The position numbers and the translations under genes were made by a program. The notes under the pieces were generated by a model. That model was not told where the DNA came from. It saw only the letters and a list, made by a program, of their open reading frames with translations, and searched no databases. From contig MCFE01000051.1 of the NCBI GenBank assembly GCA_002104905.1, positions 62,001-126,000 on the forward strand: a stretch of 64,000 nucleotides of DNA, given 5' to 3'. The DNA is from Basidiobolus meristosporus CBS 931.73 (Eukaryota > Basidiobolomycota > Basidiobolomycetes > Basidiobolales > Basidiobolaceae). Shown here piece after piece: positions 22,011 through 33,254 of this stretch (position 1 is the stretch's first letter; each line of letters begins with the position of its first letter).

Positions 22011-23323
22011 ACCCACATTATTGTGTTGGTCAGTGATTGGTCTTCCTACAGCTTGGCATTTTGCTACATAGTCTCCACTTGACTATTCATTGCCTGTTCT
22101 GAATTCTGAGATGTTGCACATAAGGCACAACAAGCTTCTTCATGTTCAATGGACATCTACAACCAAGATCCAGAGGCACTTTGTATTTTGGTAAATCTCC
22201 TAACTGGGATATTCTGCTCTGAACTGGAAGCTGTAGAATTCCCATCAATGTATGGCTTTATTGGGTACAAATCTTCTTCATTAGCTGTAACTGTATCATC
22301 AGGCTGCCAATCATTATTTTCTGCAGATTTTTGATCTTGATTCTCTTATATTACAAAGTCCCAGCTCTTGTTCAGCTTCTGAGTTTTGCCATCATTACCA
22401 CTTTAATGTTAAGTCCCTTTATGATACCCAAGTAAGACACCTTTCCTACACCTTGCTTCATTGTTCTGCATATCTAGCCAGGGATGTGACAGAGAGCATC
22501 ACTGCTAAAGATGTTGAGGTGCTGGAGGGGTGGTTTCATACCTGTATTTGCTTATAACAATGGTAACCCACAAAGGACTGATTTTGGGCACCTGTTTCTA
22601 ATGAACACTGTGGTGGCAGTAGGCTTAGCTTAAACCTGTATTACATCCTCCATCCATGTAGCATAAATGTTATCATCTCCGATAATTTTCTGTTGGTAGT
22701 TTAATCTACTTTGTTTTGATGTCAAGTATGTGAGACAGCCTTCTGCAGCAGTATACTAGTAATTGGGCAGTACTTGGGAAGCTCCCTAGAGCAGTATTCC
22801 ACTCCATTTGCATTTGGAAGTACCTTCAACTAGAATATAGTTTGTACACCTGCCATTTTCTTGAAGTAGCTGATCATACCAAGCTCCTTGCTCTTTGCTT
22901 TCAGGAACTAGACCCAAGTATATCTCGTCTTGTCATCAATCACCGCCATAATATAACCCTAGGCTTCAACTACAGCATTCTCATCAACCCAAATACATTC
23001 ACATACACAGTAGCCAAAGTGTTAGTAGTAGTAATGCAGACTGAGCTATCAGAGCACTGTCTAGCTTGTTGCCATATAAGCATTCCTGATGGATGCTAAA
23101 TCTGGTGGGAACTATGTAAGTATGCCCAAAACAAGCTGATTGCTCACCAAATGGCTCATTTTCTGTTGTTCAAGGCATAAAAGCCTCCATTGCCATTTTG
23201 CCTAGTTAGTTTTCTTTATTTCAGCAGTGTCAAGATGCTCAAGTACAATGACTTTGTGTGCTTAGTTGCTATATCTGAGCACTTCATAAGGAAGTCTTAA
23301 GTGAAAACATTAGTAGCATATAC
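22011..23323 (-). mobile_element. Ty1/copia fragment (integrase to linker region)
   Basis: On the minus strand about 22,880-22,960 encodes an integrase-like stretch (AVIDDKTRYTWV...FLKAKSKE) typical of copia integrases. The segment 22,030-22,330 matches the linker upstream of RT in the neighbouring copia element (25,160-25,480). Frames are broken. It is cut on the right by the LTR of the copia element at 23,324 and on the left by Tnp2-transposon ORF2 sequence. Confidence 0.7.
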
Positions 23324-23690
23324 TGTTGCAATTTAAGAAGTGAATTGGATATAAGGAACTTATCAAGAAATAGTGATCACAGTTTAACTACTTCTATCAA
23401 TAAAGAAGCTCATTACTTATACCTTTGTAGAAGTAATACACGTGTAACACTAAGTAAGGAGAGATTCTCAATACTCAGGAGCATTCTGTAACAGCTTCAG
23501 GGTTTGTACATAATGTTTAGTAATAGTGCTGATTTGATCCTGACTATAAGGGAATAATCATAAGATCATAGATCGGAAGAAAGTGGCAAAGTTAGAGCTG
23601 TAAATTAGTCCCACAGTGACCAAGGCTAGTCTAGAATTGTTATGTAAATTTTAGCTGCTGAATGATACCAAACAGTCCAATATTTCAACA
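23324..23690 (-). repeat. 3' LTR of copia element
   Basis: 367-bp repeat, closely matching the 5' LTR at 25,993-26,360; preceded in element sense by the purine-rich GGGGAG. Confidence 0.9.
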
Positions 23691-25545
23691 CTCCCCATCA
23701 ACTAAATAATTTCTTAATCCTAATTCAACTCTGAAATTCTCAAATTGCGGCCTAGCTAGTGGTTTTGTCAATATGTCTGCCACCATTTTGTTATTTGGGC
23801 AGTACACTAACTTGACTGAGTTATTTTCTACCGCTTCCCTTACAAAGTGATGCTGTATAACAATATGCTTAGTTCTGGCATGGTTAGTAGGACTTCTAGC
23901 TAATAAAATACAACTTTGATTATCCTTGTAAATACATGTTGGCTCATCTGAATTTAAACCCAAGTCTTTGAAGACTGTTTGTATCCTTATAGCCTCTTTA
24001 GTTGCTTGACATGCAGCCATATATTCAGCTCCAGTTGTAGATAGGGCCACAGTAGGTTGTTTCTTGCAATTCCAAGTGATAGATGCACCAGCATAAAGAT
24101 ATATAGATCCTGTGGTAGAGCGCCTGTCAATCAGATCCCTGCCCCAATCTGAATCACTATAACCATTAAATCTTTGCCTATTATCTGCTCCAGAGTATTC
24201 CAGTACCATATTTATAGTACCTTGTAGATATCTGAAAATCCGCTAAACTGCTGCATTTGGTGTGATCCGTAGTTCTGAATGAATTGACTGACTATTCCAA
24301 GTGTCACTGCAATATCTGGACATGAAGACACCATCAAGCACATTAGGCTACTAACCAGTGACTGATAGGTAAAGTTTTGGACCATATTTGCGCTGTTTTC
24401 ATCTATAACTGGCTGAGATTTGCTTAATTTCAGGTTGTTGTCAATAAGGGTAGCTGCAGGTTTGCAATTTTCCATTTGAAGAATCTAAGAATGTTGCTGA
24501 TGTGCTTAGACTTACTCAGTGCAACTTTCTGCATAGGTATGTCAAGTCTGACTTCAATTCCCACAAAATACCTTGATTTTCCATGATCTTTCATTTCCAA
24601 CTTGCTGAAGAGAACTGATTTTGTCTGTTTAAGTGCCACTTGGTCACTTGTATCTATAATTAGGTCATCCACATAAAGAACTAGGAGGATCACACCCTTT
24701 TTTGAGTTGTTTCACATACATACAGTGATCTGCAGTACTACAAGAGAACCAAATTTCCTCTAGATATGTGTCAATCTTGTTATACCAAGCTCAAGGTGCC
24801 AGCTTAAGCCTATATAACAATTTTCTAAGTTTGCACACCTTATGTGGGTCTTGTGGATTGTTAAAGCCTTCTGGTTGCTCCATTTATATAGTTCCTGGCA
24901 AATCCGCATTTAAAAAGGCTGTATTGACGTCCATTTGGTGTAGATATAATCTGTGTACAGCTGCCAGGGCTAGAACTGTCCCAATGGAGTTAAACTTGGC
25001 AACCAGAGCAAATGTTTCCTTAAAGTCTACTCCATGGATCTGGGAATAGCCTTTAGTCACCAATCTAGCCTTGTACTTATCAATGGTACCATTTGAGGTT
25101 ATCTTGATCTTGTAAACCCATGTATATCATATTGGTGTTCTTCCATTTGGTAAATCTACCAGTTCCCAGGTTTTTGCCTTGATCAGTAATTGGCACTCCT
25201 CCTGCATGGCTTGTTGCCATATAGTAGCATCTGGACTTAGTATTGCCTGTTCCAGATTCTGAGGTTTGGCACATAAGGCAAGATAAGCTTCTTCACAATC
25301 ATTGGATGTCTGCCACCAGGATCCAGGGGCATTTCTTATTCTGGTAGATCTCCTAACTGTGATGATCTGCTCTGATCTGGAACTGGTGAGATTATCATCC
25401 ATATCTGGCTGAATTAGGTACGTATTTTTTTCACTAGTGTTGATTGCATCATCAGGTAGCTGGCCAATGAATTCAGTGGCTTTATGATCTGAATTCTCCT
25501 GAAATACAATGTGCCTGACCAGCATTAATACTGTAAAGTTCTTCT
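23691..25545 (-). pseudogene. copia pol remnant: linker, RT and RNase H
   Basis: The frame 25,127-25,588 holds the linker (VRRSTRIRNAPGSWW) and the RT start (WQQAMQEECQLLIKAKTWEL). Further RT pieces follow leftward, including LVLYVDDLIIDTSD at about 24,690-24,650. RNase H lies at 23,685-24,209: SDSDWGRDLIDRRSTTGS, ALSTTGAEYMA, KDNQSCI, HARTKHI, and LTKPLARPQFE at its C-terminus. These are standard copia Pol blocks. Protease and integrase are missing. Confidence 0.8.
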
Positions 25546-25956
25546 GCAAGTGTCTCCATTCTGCTAATGAGTTGTAGCGTGTCATCATTTTGCTTCTTCC
25601 TCAAGTTGAAGAACTTTTGTTTTGAATAAAGCTTGCTTGATACTGACTTTGCTCTAAAGATCTTCTCTATGGATTCCCATGCTGCTTTGGCAGTATCTGA
25701 GACATGGATTTGTCCAATGAAGGAATCTTGCACATTGATACATATGCCATTAAAGGCCTTTCTCTCCTTCCCTTGAAACTTCTCCACTTCTTCTGCTGTT
25801 CCTTTGGGCTCAACTTCCTCTCCTGATGCTATATTCCAAAGCTTCTTTTCTCAAGGTGGATCTGCATTTTGATTCTCCAAAGTCTGTAGTTCTTGCCATC
25901 AACCTCTCCTTTACAGAGAAGATGTTTGTGTTGTTCCGGTTGCTAGTAGAAGTCAT
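25482..25956 (-). pseudogene. copia gag (UBN2-like), truncated
   Basis: Start ATG at 25,956 (MTSTSNRNNTNIFSVKER). The sequence continues with KNYRLWRIKMQIHLEKE after a small shift, then EKFQGKERKAFNGICINVQD in the frame 25,482-25,787, and SKLYSKQKFFNLRKKQND. This is the layout of copia Gag proteins of the UBN2 (gag-polypeptide) type. It ends near LAEELYSINAGQ, where an internal deletion joins it to the pol linker, so the zinc knuckle is gone. Confidence 0.7.
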
Positions 25957-25992
25957 CTTTGGAATAGATCAAGGAAATTGGGGCTCATATTC

Positions 25993-26360
25993 TGTTGCAA
26001 TTTAAGAAGTGACTTGGATATAAGGAACTTATCAAGAAATGGTGATAATAGTTGAACTGCTTTTATTAATAAAGAAGCTCAGTATTTATAACTTTGTAGA
26101 AGTAATACAGCTGCAACACTAAGTAAGGAGGGTTTCTCAATACTCAGGAGCATTCTGTAACAGTTTCAGGGTTAGTGCATAATGTTTAGTAATAATGCTA
26201 ATTTGATCTTGGCTATAAGGAAATAATTATAAGACCATATATCTGAAGAAAATGACAAAGTTAGAGCTGTTGATTAGTCACACAGTGTACAAGGCTAGTC
26301 TACAATAGTTAAGTAAGTTTTTAGCTGCTGAATGATACCAGTTAGTCCAATATTTCAACA
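25993..26360 (-). repeat. 5' LTR of copia element
   Basis: 368-bp repeat closely matching 23,324-23,690. In element sense it begins TGTTGAAATATTGG at 26,360 and ends GCAACA at 25,993. Confidence 0.9.
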
Positions 26361-26479
26361 CATAGTTGTCTAGCAAGTTGCAAGGCAGACAGAATGTTGC
26401 TTCTTCATCATCTAAACTAGCTTTGGTACTGTAAGCTGTTCTGCAACTGTCTCCATTCTGGTAATGAGTGGGGGCATAT
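26361..26479 (-). mobile_element. copia gag fragment
   Basis: The words CTGCAACTGTCTCCATTCTGGTAATGAGTG (26,440-26,470) closely follow the gag region of the adjacent copia element (25,539-25,570). It is a short piece of another copia copy, perhaps the one into which the LTR-bounded element inserted. Confidence 0.45.
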
Positions 26480-26925
26480 GATTATAGGAGTTTCCCCAGA
26501 AAGCAGGTTGCAGTTTAAAGCTTGTACCTGGCAGATGCAGCTTAACAGTAGTACTACATCAAGACTAGGACAGCATCCATTATTGGCTGACCTAGTTTCT
26601 TCACCTGGCAATGAGTTTGTACTTGACAATCTCAATGTATTTGCACCTCCACATAAGCAGACACTACTACAAAGTAAGCTGTACACTCAGACAGAGAGGA
26701 ATGGTACATGGATACATATATAAGTGTAGACATCTACTTGATAGAACAGACACCCTTGATTTAGTTGAAAACTTTTGTGATAGGTTAAAACAAAGAACTT
26801 GCAAGTAAGTGAATTAAATAAAAGCCCAGACTATTGAAGGAGTCATCAAGATAGCCTTTGACTATGGCTTGGCTGTATATGGAGTTGCAAAGCCTCCAGT
26901 GACTACTCAGGCTTTGAGATACTTT
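26480..26925 (+). mobile_element. Ty3/gypsy gag fragment (plus strand)
   Basis: Plus-strand piece of the gag of the non-chromodomain Ty3 lineage. The frame 26,478-26,723 includes GNEFVLDNLNVFAPPHKQTLL, aligning with [21 protein letters not shown] of the element at 10.4-14.3 kb. It continues past the point where that element is deleted (YKCRHLLDRTDTLDLVENF). It meets minus-strand pol of a related element head-on at about 26,925. Confidence 0.7.
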
Positions 26926-29456
26926 GGCCTGTTCCTCTTTACATCTGTTCCAGCTGCTGGTGTCTGCTTGGCTGACTGAGCTCATCTTCTAAGGTGTCTG
27001 TACACCTTGGTTGTGTGAGATCTCCTAGCATCCTTGGTTCACATTCATACAATCAGCAAGATGACAATTGTTAGGTGGTGTTGTGTACTCTAACTTGGCA
27101 TATAAAAAGTGTTTGGTATAAATATTCATCCCCTCTACTGACACCTCCATTTGTATACTTGGCCAGCAATATTCCGAATAATCCATTAAACCACTCAGTG
27201 ACTCCATTATTTTGAGGGTAATATGCCAACATTTTCTAGTGTCTGATGTGTTGCATTTCCAGGTAAGTTTCACCTGTCTGTACCATAAAGTTTGCTCCAC
27301 TACTGGATAGAATCTCTGCAGGGCATCCAAACTTCATAAGGATCTCAATGTAGACAAAACTTGCAACTTCTTGTGCACTGGCTACTGGTACTGCTTTAGC
27401 CACTGTCCATTCAGTGGCATGGTCAATTGCTACTAAGATCCAACAGTTGAATTTCCTGGTAGTTGGCAGTCTACCAAAAGAGTCAATTCCCCATCTTTCA
27501 AATGGTCATACAGGCTCCAATTCTCTGTGGTTAGCCTTTGTTGATTTGGCAATTTGGGCATGTTTCCACTAGCTTCTCAATGTCTAGTTTGATTCTGGGC
27601 CGCCATACTCTGGCTTTCACAAGGCTGTAAGTTCCTTCAATTCCAAGATGTCCATATTGAGTGTGTAGCTTATGTACTAAATACTGGTAAGCAACATATG
27701 AGCAATAGGCAATAAGGCTTCCATCAACAACTTGGTATAGTGTCTTATCCTGTACTACAAATTTGCTGGCTCCATCCTGAATGCCCCTTCTTGATCTCTT
27801 CATCCACCTCATTAGGAATGGCTTGGTCCTCCAAGTACTTTGGTAAAAGGATAGGCCAATCTGATTCATTCACCAAGATGAGTTGTGCAACTTGTTTTAG
27901 TCCAGATAAGGCATCAGCCGCCGTGTTGTTTTTCCTAGGGCAGTAGACAATCTCCAAATCAAGTTGTTGAATGCATTCACTCCATTTTGTCATTCTTTTA
28001 GAGAGTACCTTTTGAGTAAATATAGACTTGAAAAAGGCATGATTAGTCTCCACAGTGCATTTGACTCCTTCAATATAGCATCTCCATGTCATCAAGTAGT
28101 GTATAATAGCAAGCATCTCCTTCTCATGCACCAGATAGTATTGTTCTGCTGAGCTCAGTTTCTTGGATTCAAAGGCAACCTGGTAGTCCTTTCCCTTGTG
28201 TTCATGGCTCAACACTCCATCACTTTCATAATCTGAAGCATCTGTGCACATAGTGGACTTTTCTCTGAAGTCAGGTAGTCTTAAGCTTGGCAGCTTAGTA
28301 AGTTTGTTCCTGAGCATCTGGAAGGCAGTCTGACAAGCTATGTACCACTTGTAGGTATTGTCTTTCTAGCAGATATCAGATATAGGAGCTGCAATACCTG
28401 CAAAGGACTTGACAAATCTCTAATAATAGGAAACCATTCCAAGGAATGATTGGAGTTCCAATATGTTCTGAGGCTGCTTCAGATTCCTGATAACTTCAAC
28501 CTTCTCAGGGTCTAAGGCCACTCCTGTGTTAGTCACTATGTGTCCCAGATATTCAACATGTTCTTTGAAGAATTCACACTTGGGTAGGTTGCCATATAGA
28601 CTATTCTTGCTTAGCTTCTTCAAAACCTTTTTAATGTGCACCAAGTGATCCTCTTCTGTCTTGCTCTATATCAATATGGCATCTAGGTAGATTACTACCA
28701 ACTTGTCTAAGTACTCTTGGAAGAGAGTCTGTATCAGGGTCATGAATGTTGCAGGGGCATTGGTGAGGCAAAAACTCATGACTAAGTACATGTAATATCC
28801 ATATCTGGTCCTGAATGCTGTATTGGGGATGTCTTCTGGCTTCACTCCAACCTTGTTGTATCCTGACATGAGGTCAATCTTGCTGAATATAGTGAATGCA
28901 TTGAGTTGGTCCAAAAGCTCATCAATCCAAGGTATGGGATACTTATTCTTCACAATAGCATAGTTGGGGGTTCTGTAGTCAATGCACATCCTAAGTGTTA
29001 TTACAAGAACAAGGCCAAACTTGCAGTTCCCAAATATATAGGCCTGTAGGTCTACTTCATAGTCATTGATCTTCATTCTTACTGGCTGAGTAATACGGTC
29101 AATTATGTGAGAGTTCCCATCAGCTGTTGAGACTGAGGTTGATTTGGTAGGTTCCAAGTTGATCCCAGCCTTCAAAGCAAGTTGCTCTGGTATGTACTCA
29201 TGCAAAGCTCTGTAGTCAATCATGATCTTGGCAGGTACTGCATTGATACTCCATTCAAGTATAATAGCTTTTTGGAATTTAAGGTCATTTTGGATAGGTA
29301 TTCTTCTGTCATATGGATGGTGAGTTCTGTGTCTTCTTCAAGTTCATCCTCCATGTTACTATGCTCAAGGGCTTCAATATGCTGAAGGTTCTTGATGGCT
29401 GGTGTCCATTTCTTCTCTAAGGGCAGTACTTTGCAATATGTCCCTGCTGGTGGCAA
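26926..29456 (-). pseudogene. pol of minus-strand Ty3 element
   Basis: Protease-like sequence (AMIDYRALHEYIPEQLA, from about 29,225 leftward) runs to GNCKFGLVL and then jumps to RT (RMCIDYR), so the RT N-terminal part is deleted. RT continues with FRTRYGYY and LTNAPATF to VIYLDAILI at 28,670. The connection region is 28,420-28,644. RNase H is at 27,745-28,317 (TDASDYESDGVLSHEHKGKD). Integrase starts at 27,531-27,869 (HLGIEGTYSLV...CPNCQ) and decays to 27,025 and beyond. Confidence 0.8.
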
Positions 29457-30231
29457 CTGAAATAAAGTCCTTTTTTCTTACATTCTTCTGAGGTAGGATT
29501 CTTCTGCATAGCATCTATTACCATTGGCACTGCTTCTGATTGTCTTCTTTCATAGTGATTGCAGCTTCTCTGGTAAGTCATTATGGGCTTTCCAGCTCCA
29601 AACATAGCTGAGTTGTGGTCAATGGCAATCATGATGGCTTGTTCAATAGTCTGAGGTCTTTGTTAATTCACTTCCTTAGGAGTTTTTCTTTCAACCCATT
29701 GATAAAGTATTCCACTTGATCCAGAGGGTCCACTCTTTCAACTTGTCCAAGTAGACATCTATATTCATAGATGTACTCTTGGACCATTCCTTTCCGTCTG
29801 AGTGTCTTCAACTTTCTTCTTAGTAGTATCTGCTGGTGTGGAGGTTCAAAAGCATACTGAATTTCCAACATAAACTCATTACAGGTAGAGATTGTAGAGC
29901 ATCCCATCATGGTGGCTGACCTGATCTTGTTGTGTTACCACTGTAGAGCTGCATATGCCAGGTAAGAGGCTGCATAATGAAACTTGCTTGCTGGAGCAAT
30001 TCCCTTAGCCTTGAAAGCTTCATCAAACAGGAGGAGCCAAGTTCCTAGGTTTTCATTGACTCTACCATGGTACCAGTTGACCTTCACACTAAAGTTGCTC
30101 TTGACAGGGTTTTGCTGGCTTTGGGCCATGGTACTAATTCCTTGATGCTGCTGGCTAAGGATCTGGAGTAACTGTTGCTGTTGGGCCACAATTTGCTGCA
30201 TGGCATTCTTCCATTCTGGATTTTTGGACAT
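29420..30231 (-). pseudogene. gag of minus-strand Ty3 element, with CCHC knuckle
   Basis: Gag starts at 30,231 (MSKNPEWKNAMQQIVAQQQQ), continues through the shared core ([20 protein letters not shown] at about 29,890) and VQEYIYEYRCLLGQVERVD. It ends with a zinc knuckle (CHQQGHIAKYC) near 29,440-29,475 in the frame 29,417-29,632. Three frames are involved. It shows what the plus-strand relative lost by deletion. Confidence 0.75.
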
Positions 30232-30289
30232 TTTGAGGGAGCCTTCTTCTTTCTTTACAAGGGAGGTTTCTGGTTATTGCTGCTATCAA

Positions 30290-30658
30290 TGTTGCAAATC
30301 TTGATATTAGAGTTGTATAGGAATAGGGAGTTTAGCTAGTATTGTTTTCACTAAAACTTGAACTGGTTTCTATTGAGGCTCCATTAGCCCCTTATATACA
30401 TTTTGCTAAAGCTATTGCTGACTAATTGTATTTCCTAATGTTGGTTGTGGCTGATGACTCATTTGATTGCATCCTCATCAACCATTAAGATCCTACTTGA
30501 TATATCTATTCCTGTTTGATAAGGATTTGCTGATTTATTTGCTAACTAATGCTACTGATTTGATATATAACACTGATGTACTGAAAGGCTAAATATAAAA
30601 CTAATTGAATTGACTAAAAACTGATCTAACTTAAAAATTCATGTGGTAGATCATTACA
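30290..30658 (-). repeat. 5' LTR of minus-strand Ty3 element
   Basis: 369-bp LTR, in element sense TGTAATGATC...TTGCAACA, homologous to the LTRs at 10,394 and 13,936 but more diverged. It cuts into ORF2 of the Tnp2-type transposon to its right. Confidence 0.85.
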
Positions 30659-30659
30659 C

Positions 30660-31080
30660 TCTGAACTATAACCAGATTTCTCTGGGCCATCACATCAATT
30701 CTATCAGCCACTGCACCTTATTGCTCTGTTAATGCCTTGGTATTGGCTGACAATGTACTTGCTAATACAGGTGGTGGTGAAGTTTTGATGGCCACTTGCT
30801 GGTCCTCAACTGGAGGTACTGGTTTTGCTACATTCACCTATAGCTGAGCAATTGAGTCAGCTTGTGGCTTTGCACTGATCCTCAGATGCCTTCCTTGACC
30901 AAGTGCCTGAGGAGTCTACATTATTATCTTCAGTGGGCACACTGCCAACATGATCTTTTTTGAATGTAGCACTGCTTGTTGCACTTAATGTCAGAGTAAG
31001 CTGTTGTCCAACTGTTCTTCTGCTACTGTCAACAATGGGATTTGGTTGGTAACCAGACAACTTTGCTTAATTTTTTGGTA
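30660..31080 (-). pseudogene. ORF2 N-terminal remnant of Tnp2-type transposon
   Basis: Minus-strand frame (mainly 30,857-31,060, start near 31,078) with GYQPNPIVDSSRRTVGQQLTLTLSATS, clearly related to the same region of the copy at 41,165 (QPNPSADGNRRTAEQQLALTFSATS). Reading continues to AVADRIDVMAQRN near 30,690 and is truncated by the LTR at 30,658. Confidence 0.6.
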
Positions 31081-31700
31081 GCATATATAGGAAGGTGAGT
31101 CATGCCCAATAGGCAATAGTGCTGTACATACATGTGCATGTGGTGCCACAGCTTTATTAATAATGCTCACTAAGGTGGATCATCATTGAATATTAATATA
31201 TATAGGTGTACTGTCTCAACTGTTTGACTTTCTTAAAATCACCTGAATATAGACAAAAAAGTGATATGGTTGCATTTCATTGTGGAGTGACAAGCATTTG
31301 CCCATGGACTATACTTATTTCTATTAAAACTATAAGAGAAGGGAAAAGCAACCATGTAGCTATTGTAACAAGTCTCTCAGCCATGAAGCATGTTGACAAG
31401 ATAGGAAGTATTACAAGGTTCCTTGCCAATGCTTTGCCACACATGTAATATTTGAGCTTTCATCAGTAACTATGGTACCAGCAATATCCTGTAGGCCACT
31501 TGATACTGCTATAACAGCCCCTAGTTGCACTTGTCACCTTTTGCAAACTGAGTCAGGGGAGTTTGTAATGCTTTAGGACTCACCTCAGCCTTCTAGATAT
31601 TTTTCCCACTGTGATAGCTCTGAAGAACATGATTCACTAATGAATTGTGAGCCTATCTTCCCTCATAATAGTATCCCGCATGAGCCTGGCCAAATCACAA

Positions 31701-32436
31701 TAGACTTGTTCCGTTGGATAGTGCCACATTGAGCCATGAGTGCCAAATGATGCCATAGTGTGCCAGAGAGGCCAAGTGAGCCTATACTTGGCCACAGAGT
31801 GTGAAACATAGCTCTGCATCTTCATGTAAAGCAGCCCCTGTGTTTCACCCATTGCGCAGGAGAAAATCCATTTTTTGACCTTTTTTTGTGGATCAATGTA
31901 ACTCAGGATGTGTAAGAGCACAGGAGAACTGAAGATATGCATCTGGTACTCAATACCCATGGCACTCTGAATCTAACTCCTGTAGCTTGTATCATGTCAC
32001 AAAACTGGATGGCACTATCTTGGTCCACTGGAACCATATGGCACTATAAGTGCTTTGTATAGATCTTACTTTAGGGCTAATATTTAAATATAGTGCCAGA
32101 TAGTACCAGTGGACCAAGATAGTGCCATTCATTTTTGTGACATGATACAAGCTACAGGAGCTAGATTCAGAGTGCCATGGGTATTGAGTACCACATGCAT
32201 ATCTTTAATCTGCTTGTGCTCTAACAAATCCTGCACAACATTGATCCAAAAAAAAAGGTCAAAAAATGGATTTTCTCCAACACAATGGGTGAAACACAGG
32301 GGCTACTTTGCATGAAAATGCAGAGCTATGTTTCACACTCTGTGGCCAGGTAGTGGCTCACTTGGCCTCTCTGGCACATTATGGCATCATTTGGCACTCA
32401 TGGCTCAATGTGGCACTATCCAACGGAACAAGTCTA
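31701..32436. mobile_element. fold-back MITE, copy B (736 bp)
   Basis: Ends TAGACTTGTTCCGTTGGATAG...CTATCCAACGGAACAAGTCTA. Arms 31,701-32,049 and 32,088-32,436 are reverse complements with a spacer of about 38 bp. It is homologous to the 14,870 copy over its whole length and better preserved at the termini. The paralogous empty site at 41.77-41.80 kb reads AAATCCCTTTATGCAATGAG, against AAATCACAA-TA-[element]-TA-ATATGTAATGAG here, supporting insertion at TA. No transposase is encoded; mobilisation in trans by a Tc1/mariner-like enzyme is inference. Confidence 0.88.
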
Positions 32437-32884
32437 ATATGTAATGAGGTGACACCTGCAGAATAAAATGCCAAGGATACTCCTAGGAGCCAAGTGAGGG
32501 CTAGTAATCCATATACTGGTGAATGATGCAATGTTGTGGCTAAAGAAGTGGGGACTTCCATCAATATTAGTAGTGTGGGCTATGCGGATTTACTACTACT
32601 TCTTTCCAAAATCATTCCAGGATGCAGCTCACCATGTATAAGGTGCAAATGAAAAACCTTCATGCAGCTGGCAGCACATGGCCCAGCAACTCTCCTGATA
32701 CCAGCATATATAAACTGTTGCATGGCATTCACATTAGAAAATGTCACCATTGTAAGGTGTCCTACTGGTCAAAAGCTGCTATTACAGGAGTGAACCCTCA
32801 TTTACACTCCAGACATATTCCAGTAAAACCCTGTCTAAAAAAATTCATACAGTCCCACAACTTTTGTAGACATATAAAGTACTG

Positions 32885-33254
32885 TGTTATGATCTACTGC
32901 TTGAATATTTAAGTTAGATCAGTTTTTATTCAGATCAATTAGTTATATGTTTAGCCTTTCAGTATATCAGTGTAATCTATCAAATTAGTGCCATTAGTCA
33001 GCAAATGAATCAGCAGATCTTTATCAGACAGGAAGAGATATATCAAGCAGGATCTTAATGGGTGATGATGATGCAATCAAATGAGTCATCAGCCACAACC
33101 AACATTAGGAAATACAATTAGTCAGCAATTGCTTTAGCAAAATATATATATAAGGGGCTGCTTGAACCGCAATAGAACCAGTTCAAGTTTTAGTGAATAT
33201 GATACTAGCTAAACTCCCTACTCCTTTACAACTCTTATTCCAAGACTAGTAACA
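32885..33254 (+). repeat. solo LTR of the non-chromodomain Ty3 lineage
   Basis: 370-bp LTR, TGTTATGATC...AGTAACA, homologous to those at 10,394 and 13,936. It is flanked by ACTG on both sides (32,881-32,884 and 33,255-33,258). The related uninterrupted sequence at 42,218 reads ATAAAGTACTGCACTCAG, showing the target site with one ACTG. A solo LTR implies recombination between the two LTRs of a former full element. Confidence 0.92.

Larger units (their letters stand above)
23324..26360 (-). mobile_element. Ty1/copia retrotransposon with both LTRs, internally deleted
   Basis: A 3.0-kb minus-strand element with LTRs at 25,993-26,360 (5') and 23,324-23,690 (3'), 367-368 bp, reading TGTTGAAATATTGGACTG...GCAACA in element sense. 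A purine-rich GGGGAG directly precedes the 3' LTR. A PBS reading TATGAGCCC follows the 5' LTR by a few bases and is complementary to the anticodon arm of initiator tRNA-Met. Gag, a linker, RT and RNase H remain; protease and integrase are deleted near 25,520-25,545. No clear target duplication (TATAC against CATAG). Stops make it inactive. Confidence 0.88.
26926..30658 (-). mobile_element. Ty3/gypsy retrotransposon, minus strand, 3' LTR missing
   Basis: Same lineage as the element at 10.4-14.3 kb, in reverse. The 5' LTR is 30,290-30,658, followed by a PBS-like TTGATAGCAGC, gag (about 29,420-30,231), protease, RT, RNase H and integrase to about 26,926. There it joins an inverted gag fragment, and the 3' LTR is lost. 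A deletion joins the protease to the RT core near 29,010. The RT active site reads VIYLDAILI, losing the second catalytic aspartate. Stops and frameshifts occur throughout. Confidence 0.88.
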
